Below are positions 9,099 through 19,100 of a stretch of 64,000 bases of DNA, one piece after another. The notes beneath the pieces were generated by a model that did not search any database, was not told the origin of the DNA, and saw nothing but the letters and a program-made list of their open reading frames with translations. The stretch comes from Ovoidimarina sp038744785 (lineage in GTDB: Bacteria; Pseudomonadota; Alphaproteobacteria; Rhodobacterales; Rhodobacteraceae), in the NCBI GenBank assembly GCA_038744785.1, contig JBCDLX010000004.1, forward strand, positions 159,569-223,568, written 5' to 3'. The first letter of the stretch is position 1, and each line of letters begins with the position of its first letter. Made by a program: the position numbers and the translations under genes.

Positions 9099-10211
9099 TC
9101 AGTTGCCGATTACCCGGATTGGCGCGTCTCCGATCACATCCTGAAGAAGTCCGGTACGTCCGCTGCTTATGGCCGGGCCGTTGTTGAGCGATTCGCCGAT
9201 CAGCCGAACGACATCCGGCGAGTCGGCGAATTTCGAATGGCTGAGCGACGTCTCATCTTCGACTTCGGTAAGATCGATCACCGTCAGCCCCAATCCTTCA
9301 AGCGCTTCGGCGGGCAGGGCACCTGTGCGGGGAACGCCGCCCGCAATTCGGCGCGAAATACGCAAGGCGCGGTCATCCTGAGACACCAAAAGAAACATGC
9401 GGTCCCGCACTGGCTTCGGCAGGTAGGCCAACTGGGTTGCGAACAGGTCGACGTCGATATCGGGCGACGCGAGCACCACATGCCGCAGCGCGATGCGCGA
9501 ATTGAATCGCCCGGTCAAAGACTGCTCGACCAGCCCCTCCATCGTCAAAAAAGTGCCCATGGAGTGGGCGAAAAGATCTCCGCTTTCGGCGACGCTTCGG
9601 TTCAGGATCCGCGACACTTGGGTGATCTGGCGTCGTGCGATAAGCGCGCTATTCAGATCATACACATACCGGGGGGCACTGGCCGCCGACGCCCAGGTGA
9701 ACAGGACGGGCACGCCGGTGTACCCGGTATCTTCGACGAACTGGGCAAGCAAAAGCGCTGCATCGCTTGCCGTGGTGTTGTAGCCGTGGACAAAAAACAG
9801 GATGTCCCGTTCGCCCGGGCTGCGTTTGCGAAGCTCGGTGTTCAGATCGCCCACGAACGCATCGTCGGTTTCGTAGACCACAGGGTCCACGATCGCAAAT
9901 TCGGTCCGCGGGTCTGGTGGAAGGGTGCGGGCGCGCTCAATCTCGCCCACAACATGGTTTGGGGGGATCGACACCACGAGCGATGCAAGCCCTAGGTCCG
10001 GCGCCCGGCGCGGCCCGAAGAAGACGGCGGTGACCTCGTCTGCGGCCCGAGTTGTCATAATGAAGAGCTTTTGGCGGCTGGCCCCTTCGACCGAAGCCGC
10101 AGGAAACTCGGGATTGTCGATCCCGATCAAATCCGGGGCGCGCCCGCAACTTGCAAGAACAAGAAAAGCGAACACCGAAGCGATTGCCCGAACACTACGT
10201 GACCTGCCCAT
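9099..10211 (-). CDS. DUF900-type alpha/beta hydrolase lipoprotein
   Basis: The 370-residue protein begins with a lipoprotein signal whose lipobox LASC places the lipidated Cys at residue 22. The rest is an alpha/beta hydrolase of the DUF900 family: the oxyanion-region motif FFVHGYN, the nucleophile elbow AHSMG (Ala replacing the first Gly of GxSxG), and the C-terminal His in SLSHSKFAD. The substrate is unknown; members are annotated as putative esterases or lipases. The start at 10211 is supported by GGAGG six bases upstream and by the signal peptide; the much longer upstream open frame is not coding. It converges with prfB at 13 bp. Confidence 0.85.
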   Translation of the reverse strand: MGRSRSVRAIASVFAFLVLASCGRAPDLIGIDNPEFPAASVEGASRQKLFIMTTRAADEVTAVFFGPRRAPDLGLASLVVSIPPNHVVGEIERARTLPPDPRTEFAIVDPVVYETDDAFVGDLNTELRKRSPGERDILFFVHGYNTTASDAALLLAQFVEDTGYTGVPVLFTWASAASAPRYVYDLNSALIARRQITQVSRILNRSVAESGDLFAHSMGTFLTMEGLVEQSLTGRFNSRIALRHVVLASPDIDVDLFATQLAYLPKPVRDRMFLLVSQDDRALRISRRIAGGVPRTGALPAEALEGLGLTVIDLTEVEDETSLSHSKFADSPDVVRLIGESLNNGPAISSGRTGLLQDVIGDAPIRVIGN

Positions 10212-10364
10212 GCGGTCCTCCAGAATCGATGCCTGTTCAGCGTTTGATTCGGTGCTACGCCAGAGCGCGAACCGGGGCAATCCGTCGTCGCGCCGCACGC
10301 TGGTTCCAGCCCATTGACCCGGCAGCCGCGTAGCCGTCAGAATGGCCCCGGGGAGGACGCCAAC

Positions 10365-11141
10365 ATGACAGATGCGGTTGCGCCGCCTTCGACAGTTCCC
10401 GAGATCGGGACACTTACCCTGCGGGAAATCTGGGCGTCTCTGCGCGCGGGGGCAGATGATTTTCGCCGCGCGCCCGGCTATGGTCTGATGTTTTCCGCCG
10501 TCTATGTCGTGACAGGGATTGGGCTTTTGCTGGTGGGCGCGGGCACTTTTGTTTGGACGCTTGTTCTGTCGTTGGGCTTTCCCCTGATCGCGCCGTTTGC
10601 CGCCGTTGGGCTTTACGAAGTTTCGCGTCGGCTCGAGGCCGGAGAGCCGCTCGTCAGGTCCGAGATCCTCTCGGTCGTTGCCCGCGAAAGATCGCGACAA
10701 CTTCCGTGGATGGGGGCGATCCTTCTGATGATCTTCCTCTTCTGGTCGTTCTTCGCGCATATGTTGTTTGCGATGTTCATGGGGCTGTCGGCGCTGACGA
10801 ATATTTCGTCAAGCTACGAAGCGCTGCTGACGCCGAACGGGATCTCGATGATCGTGATTCAGATTGCGATCGGTGCGGCTGTTGCGTTCCTTACTTTCTC
10901 GCTGACCGTGGTGTCGCTGCCTCTTCTTCTGGAAAAGGAACTCGATTTTGTGACCGCCATGCTGACGAGCTTTGGCTGCGTCCGGCAGAACCTCTTTGTG
11001 ATGTTGGTCTGGGCGGCGGTCATTGCCGCCCTTCTTTTCATAGGGATGGTGCCGGGTTTTCTTGGACTGTTTGTCGTTTTACCCGTCCTTGGCCACTCCA
11101 CGTGGCATGTGTATCGGCGCGCGCTTTACGAGCCGATCTGA
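10365..11141 (+). CDS. DUF2189 integral membrane protein
   Basis: This 258-residue inner-membrane protein belongs to the DUF2189 family, whose function is unknown. Several hydrophobic segments are visible: about 46-70, 75-90, 125-150, 165-190 and 210-245. A polar N-terminal region carries the family-type ADDFRRAPGYGLMFSAVYV segment. The ATG at 10365 is preceded by GGGGAGGA. It diverges from the DUF900 lipoprotein gene across 153 bp and converges with the MFS gene, overlapping its 3' end by 16 bp. No partner suggests a role. Confidence 0.82.
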   Translation: MTDAVAPPSTVPEIGTLTLREIWASLRAGADDFRRAPGYGLMFSAVYVVTGIGLLLVGAGTFVWTLVLSLGFPLIAPFAAVGLYEVSRRLEAGEPLVRSEILSVVARERSRQLPWMGAILLMIFLFWSFFAHMLFAMFMGLSALTNISSSYEALLTPNGISMIVIQIAIGAAVAFLTFSLTVVSLPLLLEKELDFVTAMLTSFGCVRQNLFVMLVWAAVIAALLFIGMVPGFLGLFVVLPVLGHSTWHVYRRALYEPI

Positions 11142-12517
11142 ACCGGTTTCGATATCCCGACCCATGCGACAAGGGCACTGATACCCGACAGCCCTGCCGT
11201 CACCAGCGCGACCGCCCTGAAGCCCGCGTTCATTGCGTTGACATGCGCCTCTCCGGTTCCGGGTGCCCCGAAGCTGTCGATGCCGCCTGCTGCGCTGTAG
11301 CCGATGGCCGCAACTGCCCCCATGGCGGCAACCGCGACAAGGCCTGAAATCCGCGTAACCGCGTTATTGATGCCGGAAGCCGCGCCCGCGCTTTGATCGG
11401 GGACGGCCCCCATGACAGCGGCGGAAAGAGGCGCGACCACAAAACACATGCCAGCGCCCATCAGCGCCATTAGTGGCATTGTGACGTCCCAGAACCGTTG
11501 CAAATGCGCAGTCAGGCCGAGCCCGGCAAAGGCAATAGCCGTCACCGCTGCGCCAAGAGCGATCAGAGGGCCTGGGCCATAGGTATCTGCCATTCGACCG
11601 GCGCGCGCCGAAAAGAGTGCGATGAACACGGTCAACGGAATGAACGCAACCGACGCCTGCGCCTCTGTGACGCCCCATCCCGCGATCACTGTCATCGGAA
11701 GGAAGAACAAAACAGCCGATAGGCCGAAGTAGAGACAGAACGTGGCAACATTCGCGGCCGAGAACGTGCGCGATGCAAACAGGCTAAGGGACATCATGGG
11801 ATCGGTTGTGCGGTGTTCCCACCAGACGAAAAGCAGCAATCCAAGCCCGCCGATCAGAAGGGGCACCGTCCCTTGCCCGTTGGACAGGCCCGTCAGGCCG
11901 AAGGCGAGCAGACCTAACGCTGCCGACGCCAGCAGCGCGCCGACGACGTCGATGCCCTTTGCCGAGTTCCCATGGTCGTTTTCTACGGCTCCCAGGATCA
12001 GCCAGATCGCAAGAATGCCAAGCGGAAGGTTCAACGCAAAAAGCCATCGCCATGCGCCTGGCCCAATGAGCGTCAGCGCAGCGCCTGCGACAACGGGGCC
12101 AAGTGCCGTGGTCAGCGCGGACGCCCCGGCCCAGATGCCGATCGCGCGACCGCGTGCCTCGCGCGGGTAGGCGCGGTAGATCAAGGATAGCGAGCCCGGG
12201 ATCATCGCGGCCGCACCCACACCCTTTAACGCGCGGGCCGCGATCAGCGCGTCGGGCGACGGGGCGATTGCACTGAGAAGCGATGCAACCAGAAAAACCG
12301 CTATACCGGCAGAGAAAACACGGCCTAGTCCGAAACGGTCACCAAGGGCGCCACCGGCGAGAATCAGAGCCGAGAGCGGCAACATATAGGCGTTGTTGAT
12401 CCACTGCGCCTGTACGAGTGTTGCATCTAGGGACGTGCGCATCGCCGGCATTGCAATCGCCACGAGTGAACCGTCAATGAAGCCAAGGGCCGACGCGAGG
12501 ATAGATGCCGCAAGCAC
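11126..12517 (-). CDS. MFS drug-efflux transporter, DHA2 type
   Basis: The 463-residue multi-spanning protein has the N-terminal signature ASALGFIDGSLVAIAMPAM and the motif GALGDRFGLGR, typical of 14-helix DHA2 (EmrB-like) drug:proton antiporters. The substrate cannot be predicted. Start choice matters: a GTG at 12598 would add 27 residues, but an intrinsic terminator of the upstream bactofilin gene sits at 12560-12585 inside that extension. The GTG at 12517 has GAGGAGG upstream and gives a normal family N-terminus, so I prefer it. No efflux partner (membrane fusion or outer-membrane protein) is adjacent. Confidence 0.83.
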   Translation of the reverse strand: MLAASILASALGFIDGSLVAIAMPAMRTSLDATLVQAQWINNAYMLPLSALILAGGALGDRFGLGRVFSAGIAVFLVASLLSAIAPSPDALIAARALKGVGAAAMIPGSLSLIYRAYPREARGRAIGIWAGASALTTALGPVVAGAALTLIGPGAWRWLFALNLPLGILAIWLILGAVENDHGNSAKGIDVVGALLASAALGLLAFGLTGLSNGQGTVPLLIGGLGLLLFVWWEHRTTDPMMSLSLFASRTFSAANVATFCLYFGLSAVLFFLPMTVIAGWGVTEAQASVAFIPLTVFIALFSARAGRMADTYGPGPLIALGAAVTAIAFAGLGLTAHLQRFWDVTMPLMALMGAGMCFVVAPLSAAVMGAVPDQSAGAASGINNAVTRISGLVAVAAMGAVAAIGYSAAGGIDSFGAPGTGEAHVNAMNAGFRAVALVTAGLSGISALVAWVGISKPVQIGS

Positions 12518-12559
12518 ACGCTTGCGTGCCTCCTCAGCGCAGAAGTCCCTACGAAAAGA

Positions 12560-12585
12560 GGGCGCCGCGACAAAGCGCGGCGCCC
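12560..12585 (-). terminator. Intrinsic terminator after the bactofilin gene
   Basis: A perfect 10-bp inverted repeat (GGGCGCCGCG and CGCGGCGCCC) encloses a six-base loop. Read on the minus strand it is followed by TCTTTTC. It lies 27 bp after the bactofilin stop and upstream of the MFS start chosen at 12517, so it separates the two transcription units. Confidence 0.75.
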
Positions 12586-12611
12586 GCTGATCCGTCACGC
12601 CGGGCGACCGG

Positions 12612-13139
12612 TCAGGCTTTTGCCGCCGCCGGTGCTGCCGCCGATGGTGCAGCTGCCGCTGGCTTCGGTGCGGCCTTTGCGCCGCCGGATGACAGCGGGT
12701 CTTCCTGACGCTGCACAGAACCTTCGAAATGCGCACCCGATTCGATGGCGATCGTCTTGTGAATGATGTCGCCTTCGACCCGCGCGGTGGATGTCAGGCG
12801 CACCTTCAGACCGCGAACTTTGCCGATAATCCGGCCGTTCACGACAACATCGTCTGCCATGCACTCGCCCTTCACAGTGGCGCCTTCGCCAACCGTCAGA
12901 AGGTGGGCGCGGATGTCACCCTCGACCGTTCCTTCGATCTGGATGTCACCGGCGGTCTTCAAGTTTCCGACGACGGTCAGATCCGAGGAAAGGACCGATG
13001 CCGGCGGCTTCGCCGTTGGCGCGGAGGAGGAGTAGTCACTGGACGGTTTCGGTGTGCTCATGGGTTCTGCTGCCTTTGGGGGTTCCGACGACGGCTGCTG
13101 ATCTTTGCCGGGGTCGTTGACTCTGCTTTTAGAAAACAT
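12612..13139 (-). CDS. Bactofilin (polymer-forming cytoskeletal protein)
   Basis: Bactofilins assemble without nucleotide into filaments that localise envelope enzymes. This 175-residue protein has the expected layout: a disordered Pro/Ser-rich N-tail (about 1-50), a beta-helical core with regularly spaced glycine and hydrophobic repeats (TVVGNLKTAGDIQIEGTV, then VVNGRIIGKVRG; about 50-145), and a disordered Ala/Pro-rich C-tail. It overlaps the 3' end of the upstream M23 endopeptidase gene by 11 bp, so the two are translationally linked. It ends at a strong terminator. Family membership is secure; its role in this cell (shape, stalk or division) is inferred only from the partner. Confidence 0.92.
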   Translation of the reverse strand: MFSKSRVNDPGKDQQPSSEPPKAAEPMSTPKPSSDYSSSAPTAKPPASVLSSDLTVVGNLKTAGDIQIEGTVEGDIRAHLLTVGEGATVKGECMADDVVVNGRIIGKVRGLKVRLTSTARVEGDIIHKTIAIESGAHFEGSVQRQEDPLSSGGAKAAPKPAAAAPSAAAPAAAKA

Positions 13140-14451
13140 CTCTGGCTGCCTTGATGTAGGTCATCGGGTTCTTGGGGTTTCCCTCGATCCGCACCTCGTA
13201 GTGAAGGTGAGTGCCGGTCGAGTTTCCGGAATTCCCCATATCACCGATACGTTCGCCGCGCGAGACCCTATCCCCAACATTCACTCGAATTCTTGCGAGA
13301 TGAGCATATCGCGTCTCAAATCCGAAATCGTGCCGGATACGGATCAAGCGGCCATATCCGCCCTCCCAGCCTGCATGGGTAACAACACCATCGGCGGTCG
13401 AATAGACCGGGGTCCCGTGGCTCGATGCAAAATCCGCACCGTTGTGCATCCGGCCCCACCGGGGACCAAAACCCGACGTGAAACGGTAGGCGCCATTCAC
13501 GGGCATCGCAAACGGCGTCTTCTGAACCGCGATCCTGTAAAGGTTCAGCCGGTCGAGCCGTTCCAGAATTCCATTGGCGCGCAGGCTTTCGGGCGAAGGC
13601 GTGCCGCTCTTGGTCGACAGTGTCAGGGGTGTCATTGGGCCACCCTGACCCGAATACCCCCGCCGTACGGTTTCAATGATCGAATCCGCCGGAAGCCCGG
13701 CCTGCTGGAACATGTCGTCAAGCGGTTCCAGCGAAATCGACACAGCTTCCTCAAGCTGTTGAAAGATCCGGTCGTTGCGTTCGTCTTTAAGCTTCTGCTC
13801 AAGCTCCATATCGTCGAGCTTAGCAACGACCTCGGTCGCATGGCCCGCGAAATCGTCGCGCGCGCCGGCGGTGTTCGATAGCGCAGCGGTCAGCGCGTCG
13901 ACTGTCGCTTCAAGCTCTTCCATAGCCGCCAGTTCCGGCGCAACACTGCTTTCGGTTTCGGCAAGTGCCACCGAAAGCTCATCGACCTTTAGCGCTTTGG
14001 CATCGCGTTCGGCTATGGCGGTGCGCAGCGTCGCGCGCAGGGCGGTCATCCCGGTCTCAAGTTCCTTCCGGCGTTCTTCCGCCGCAAGAATACGCGCCTG
14101 CATTAGCGACACTTCTTCAAGCGCCAGCGCAAAGCGATCATGGGCCGCGGCCGCTTCTTCGGCGCTCGTATCCCGTTCGACTGACAGCGTGTTGAGGCGT
14201 TCTTCGAACATCGCCTTATCACGCAACGCCTGATCGCGGTAATTGCCGGCGCCAAGGCTGTCCATCAACAGGATTGCAGATGCGACGATCGCCCAGCCGA
14301 TCAACATGGCGCTGCCGGAAAGAGCGATCAGCTGTGTCATGGGGGTCAGCCGCACATAGCGGGTTTCCGTGTCCGAACGCAGGAACAACCGCTGTTCCGG
14401 AAGAAGACGCTCAAGGCGCGAGTGAAAAGCGTGCGTATACCTGCCAGCCAC
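13129..14451 (-). CDS. Membrane-anchored M23 peptidoglycan endopeptidase (LmdC-like)
   Basis: The 440-residue protein has a basic cytoplasmic N-terminus, one transmembrane segment at about 41-63, a long charged coiled coil at about 75-230, and a C-terminal M23 LytM domain. The domain keeps the zinc-binding residues in HNGADF and HLHYEV and the conserved GFGPRWG segment, so it should be an active endopeptidase. Cytoplasmic tail, coiled coil and M23 domain in that order, next to a bactofilin gene, match the LmdC proteins described as bactofilin partners in stalked and budding alphaproteobacteria. The start is GTG at 14451 with GGGA upstream. The gene order is M23 first, bactofilin second. Confidence 0.9.
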   Translation of the reverse strand: MAGRYTHAFHSRLERLLPEQRLFLRSDTETRYVRLTPMTQLIALSGSAMLIGWAIVASAILLMDSLGAGNYRDQALRDKAMFEERLNTLSVERDTSAEEAAAAHDRFALALEEVSLMQARILAAEERRKELETGMTALRATLRTAIAERDAKALKVDELSVALAETESSVAPELAAMEELEATVDALTAALSNTAGARDDFAGHATEVVAKLDDMELEQKLKDERNDRIFQQLEEAVSISLEPLDDMFQQAGLPADSIIETVRRGYSGQGGPMTPLTLSTKSGTPSPESLRANGILERLDRLNLYRIAVQKTPFAMPVNGAYRFTSGFGPRWGRMHNGADFASSHGTPVYSTADGVVTHAGWEGGYGRLIRIRHDFGFETRYAHLARIRVNVGDRVSRGERIGDMGNSGNSTGTHLHYEVRIEGNPKNPMTYIKAARDVF

Positions 14452-14630
14452 GTATTTGTCCCGTTACCTGCCACCCAGTCCGCACTGTCACATTCACTCA
14501 CGCGCGCGGTTACCGAGGGTGTTATCTTCCACGACGCAACGGGGCAAGTTTTCAAAGCAAAATTGTGGAATGACTTTGGGTTAGGGGGCGAAAGCGGCAG
14601 ATTTCCGCCGATGGCGGCGATGCATTCCGG

Positions 14631-15440
14631 CTAGGGACCCTGCACCAAGGGCCAGTAGAAATCGAGGGGAATGCCCGCCTCAGCCCGTTTTTCGTCATTG
14701 AAAGGGGGCTTAGGTCCGCCCGGGAAATACCGTCGAACAAGGTCGTGGAACGCGTCTTTGGGATCGGTGTTGGTGCGCCCGCACAGGAAGTGGAACCATT
14801 TCGATCCATAAGCGACATGGCCGACTTCCTCGGCGTAGATGGTTTCGAGCGCCGCCACGGCGTCGCCCTCTCCCGACGTGCGGAAAAGCTCGATCATTCC
14901 AGGGGTCACGTCCAGACCACGGGCCTCAAGCACCATGGGCACGATGGCCAACCTCGCCAAAAGATCGTGGCGGGTGTCTTCGGCAGCGCGCCACATTCCA
15001 GCGTGCGCTGGCAGGGCGCCATAGCGGCTTCCACGCGTTTCAAGACAGTCCGCCATCAAATTGAAATGCTTCGATTCTTCGTCAGCGGCTTTCACCCAAT
15101 CGTCGTAGAAACCTAGCGGCATCTCAACCTCGGAGAACCGCGCGACGATGTCCCAATGCAGATCTACCGCGTTCAGTTCGATATGCGCAACGGCGTGCAA
15201 AAGCGCGCATCTTCCCGCAGGGGTCCCGGGCTTGCGCTTAGGAACCTCGCGCGGTGGAAGAAGCTCCGGTTCAACCGGGCGCGCGGGGCGCAAAGGGGCG
15301 GGCGCGGTCCCAATCGGTATCGCTGATCCGGCTGCTCGCGCGGCGAACCACGCGGCCGCGTGGTTGCGGCTCAGCGCAGTCTTCTGCCGGGCGTCCGCCG
15401 TCGACAGGACATCAACGGCCATTTGCGCTAGTTCGATCAA
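14631..15440 (-). CDS. DUF455 ferritin-like protein
   Basis: The 269-residue protein matches the DUF455 family of ferritin-like helical bundles. Visible metal-ligand candidates are Glu and His in AHIELNAVDLHWD, in DEESKHFNLM and in YAEEVGHVAYG, arranged as in di-iron carboxylate proteins. No reaction is established for the family in bacteria. The start is probably TTG at 15440, preceded by AGAGG at good spacing; an ATG at 15422 lacks a ribosome-binding site. It is on the same strand as the Bcp gene upstream, 140 bp away. Confidence 0.86.
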   Translation of the reverse strand: MIELAQMAVDVLSTADARQKTALSRNHAAAWFAARAAGSAIPIGTAPAPLRPARPVEPELLPPREVPKRKPGTPAGRCALLHAVAHIELNAVDLHWDIVARFSEVEMPLGFYDDWVKAADEESKHFNLMADCLETRGSRYGALPAHAGMWRAAEDTRHDLLARLAIVPMVLEARGLDVTPGMIELFRTSGEGDAVAALETIYAEEVGHVAYGSKWFHFLCGRTNTDPKDAFHDLVRRYFPGGPKPPFNDEKRAEAGIPLDFYWPLVQGP

Positions 15441-15580
15441 ACGAGCCTCTGTTGTGCCGATTGGATGGCTTGAGAATCTAGAAATCGCGAAGCACGACCG
15501 AGACCGCCCATTATCTTATCTGTCATTTCGGGTTCGACGCACCATTGGGGATAGAAACCGGTCCCGAACCGAACACGTGG

Positions 15581-16042
15581 TCACAGGCTGCGCGCGGCCT
15601 CCAGGACCGCTTCGGCATGGCCGGGCACCTTCACTTTGCGCCAGACTTCGCGGACGGTTCCGGTCCCGTCGATCAGGAAGGTTGACCGCTCGATGCCCAT
15701 GTAGCTCTTGCCGTACATCTGCTTTTCGACCCAAGCCCCGTAGCGTTCGCAAACATCGCCATCGGCATCGGACAGTAGAGCTACGCCTAGATCGTGCTTA
15801 TCCCGGAATTTTTCGTGTTTTGCGACCGTGTCTTTTGAGACGCCTAGAACGACAACACCAGCTTCTTCGAACGCCGTCGCGAGCCCGGTAAAGGCAATGG
15901 CCTCCTTCGTGCATCCTGACGTGTCGTCGCGCGGATAGAAATACAGGACCACTGCTTTCGGAGCCAGCGCCGACAGGGTCACATCCGTTCCGCCGTCGCG
16001 CGGCAGGGTAAAATCCGGGGCTGCCTGGCCGGGTTCGATCAT
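15581..16042 (-). CDS. bcp: Thiol peroxidase, Bcp/PrxQ-type peroxiredoxin
   Basis: The 153-residue cytoplasmic peroxiredoxin reduces peroxides by way of thioredoxin. The peroxidatic Cys is in the DDTSGCTKEA motif at about residue 44; the Cys five residues later that many PrxQ proteins use as resolving Cys is not present, so this may be a 1-Cys or atypical form. A further Cys occurs in DVCERYG. The ATG at 16042 is preceded by GGAGAAA. It diverges from the AsmA-like gene across 73 bp. Confidence 0.92.
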   Translation of the reverse strand: MIEPGQAAPDFTLPRDGGTDVTLSALAPKAVVLYFYPRDDTSGCTKEAIAFTGLATAFEEAGVVVLGVSKDTVAKHEKFRDKHDLGVALLSDADGDVCERYGAWVEKQMYGKSYMGIERSTFLIDGTGTVREVWRKVKVPGHAEAVLEAARSL

Positions 16043-16115
16043 CTTTTTCTCCGCTGAAGTGTTTGTGAATTCTGTTGTTGTTTTAGTGCCCCGTGCCGGA
16101 AGATAAAGCAGAGCA

Positions 16116-19100
16116 ATGGCAGATACCGACCTGAACGACGCCTCTGACACGGCTCCGTCGCGTACACCCCGCCGACTTCGGGTGCCGTGGCTGAGCCTTC
16201 TGGTGTCGGTCGTCGTGCTGGCAGGGCTTGTCTTTGTGGCCATGCTTGGACGTGGCTTCGCCTTGCCGGACTGGGCGACCGAGCGGATCGAAGCCGGGCT
16301 GACCCGCAGCCTGGGGCAGGGAGAGGTCCAGGTCGAAGAGGTCCTTATCGAGATTGACCGGCAGGGCGTGGCCGACGTCGTGCTTGCCGATCTTTCGCTT
16401 CGTGATGCGTCTGGTGCAAGCCTTGGGCAGATCAATCGTATCTCTGCCCGGATCGATCCGATGACACTGGTGCGGGGCGCGCGCACACCATCGAAGCTAG
16501 AAGTGTCCGGCGCCCAGATTACGGTGCGCCGGGCCGCAGACGGGTCCTTTCAGCTCAGCCTTGGGGGAACAGGCGAAGCGGTCGCGCCCGATTTGGGCGC
16601 CCTTCTAGAGTTGTTGGAAACGGCCTTTTCGACAGCCCCCTTATCGGATGTGACCGCCATCGAGGCACGCGATCTTACGCTCACGCTTGAAGATGCCCGA
16701 TCAGGCCGGGTCTGGCAGGCGACAAATGGCAGCCTGACGCTTGCAAACGCCAATGCGCGTTTGGACGTCGACGTGTTCACCGAGGTGTTCAACGGAACCG
16801 AAGATCTGGCAAGTGTTCAGCTTTCGCTTGCGGTTGAGAAAGGCGGCGGCGACGTCGTCCTTGCCGCTGCGCTTGGTGACGCGGCCGCGCGCGACATTGC
16901 GCTGCAGTCGCCCGCGCTCAGCTACCTTGGCGTGCTGGATGCGCCGGTATCGGGTGCAATTCGGGCGGTCTTTACAGAAGAGGTTGGGCTCTCTGGCCTT
17001 GCAGCAACCCTGGATCTTGGGGCAGGGCAGCTTGCCCCCGCGCCGGATGTTCGGCCCGTTGCCTTCGACCGGGGCCGGGTCTATCTGGATTACGATCCCG
17101 CCACGGCCCGGATCGAATTTTCCGAGTACTTCGTTGAAAGCAACGCCCTTCGATGGTCTGGGAGCGGGCATGCGTTTTTGGGCGATTTCCGGGGTGCCTG
17201 GCCCACGTCGCTGACAGCGCAACTGCAATTGTCGGAGATCGGCGGCGCGCCCGTCGGCGTTTTTGAGGACCCCGTCACGTTCGAGCGCGGTTTCGCCGAC
17301 GTGCGGCTGCGACTTGACCCGTTCAGTATAGAGATTGGGCAAGTCTCGCTTGTGGATGGGGACAGCCGCATTGTTGTGAACGGCGGCATCGCTGCAAAGC
17401 CCGCAGGTTGGGAGACCAGGGTAGACATCCGGGCCGACCGGTTGGACGCTGCGCGGGTTCTATCACTTTGGCCGGTCGCGGCTGTTCCGAACACGCGCCG
17501 CTGGCTTTCGCAAAATTTGCTGTCCGGCCAGTTAACCGATGTCGCCGGCGCATTGCGGTTTTTGCCTGACGCAGAGCCACAGATCGGTCTGACCTTCGAG
17601 TTTGATGCGGCACGCGTGCGGTTTCTGCCGCATTTCCCGCCAATCGTCGAGGGGCGGGGCCACGCTGCGCTTGATCGAACATCCTACAGCATGACCCTAA
17701 CCGAAGGCAGCGTGATCCCCGAGGTCGGGGGGCCGGTCCGGTTCGATGGCTCGACCATGCGCGTCTCGGGTCTCGACGTGCCAGGCCAGACCGCCGAGAT
17801 CAGCCTAAGAAGCGACAGCTCCCTAGAGGCGGCGCTGTCGCTGATGAACAATCGGCCGTTCCGGATTCTCGAAAAGGCCGACCTGAGCGCGTCAATCGCG
17901 GATGCCCGTGCCGAGGTCGAGGCCAAGATCCAGTTTAAGCTGGAGCCGAGAGTGCAGGCGGACGATGTCGATTTTGCTGCGACGGGCCGTCTGAGCGACC
18001 TGGCATCGGACCAGATCGTGACCGGACGCATACTGACCGGTGACCGCCTTGACGTTGAAATCTCGCAAAACGGCATTCGCATTGACGGCCCGATCGCGCT
18101 TGATGGTCGGCCAATCGACGTTTCGGTGTCCCAGGCGTTCGAACCCAATGCTCCTGTCGACCTGGCTGGCCGGTTTGACATTGAACCAGCATTTCTTGAC
18201 GTCCTTGGTGTTGCCTTGCCAGACGGCATCTTGTCCGGACGGGCGTCTGCCGCGCTGTCAATGGTCGTGCCGCGCGACGGGCCACCACGATTTTCAGTGA
18301 CTTCCCGGCTTGAGGGTCTTGGGATGACCGTAAGCCCTCTGGGCTGGTCGAAGGCGCAGGGTTCGGCCGGAAACCTCGAGTTAACAGGGACGCTTGGCCC
18401 TACGCCGGTGGTCGACCGGTTGGCCGTGTCGGCGCCGGGGCTGCTGGTTGAGGGGCGGATCGAGCTGGCCGAAGGCGGTGGGTTTCTGGCCGCGAACCTG
18501 TCGCGGCTGCGCGCAGGCGGCTGGTTTGATGCACCGGTCCGCATAGTGGCCCGTGGCGAGGGCCAGACCCCCCAGGTCACGGTGTCCGGCGGTCAGATCG
18601 ATGTGCGCGGTGCGCCAAGTGGCGGGGCCGGGGCTGGGGCCGCAATTGCGGTGCCCCTGCGGGTTGCGCTTGACAGTCTTAGGGTCACCGAGACGCTCGC
18701 CTTAACCGGGCTTCGTGCGGACGTAACAACGGGGGCTGGGTTTTCAGGCTCCTTCGTCGGGCGCGTGAATGGCGGGACAGAGGTTCGGGGGCGGCTGACA
18801 CCGGCTAACGGACGCACGGCAATCCGGATCGACGGCCCGGACGCAGGACGCCTATTGCGCGATGCGGGGCTTTTCAGATTTGCGCGCGGCGGCACGTTTG
18901 AAGCCGTCCTTACACCTCGGCCCGGCGGCCCGGGATTTGACGGGGCTGCGCGGATCAAGGACACCCGCCTGACCGAGCAACCGGTGATCATCGATCTGCT
19001 GAATGCGGTCTCGGTCGTTGGCATTCTGGAGCAGATGCAAGGTTCGGGTGTTCTGTTCGACACAGTGGAATCGCGTTTTCGCGTTCTGCCTGGCCGTGTT

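Noticed and set aside
12518..12598. N-terminal extension of the DHA2 transporter to GTG 12598
   Set aside because: A perfect terminator hairpin with a T-run on the same strand lies inside the extension, and the extra residues do not resemble the family.
15581..16486. Long 301-codon frame containing the Bcp gene
   Set aside because: The Bcp family N-terminus and the GGAGAAA signal place the start at 16042; the upstream part is antisense to the AsmA-like gene.
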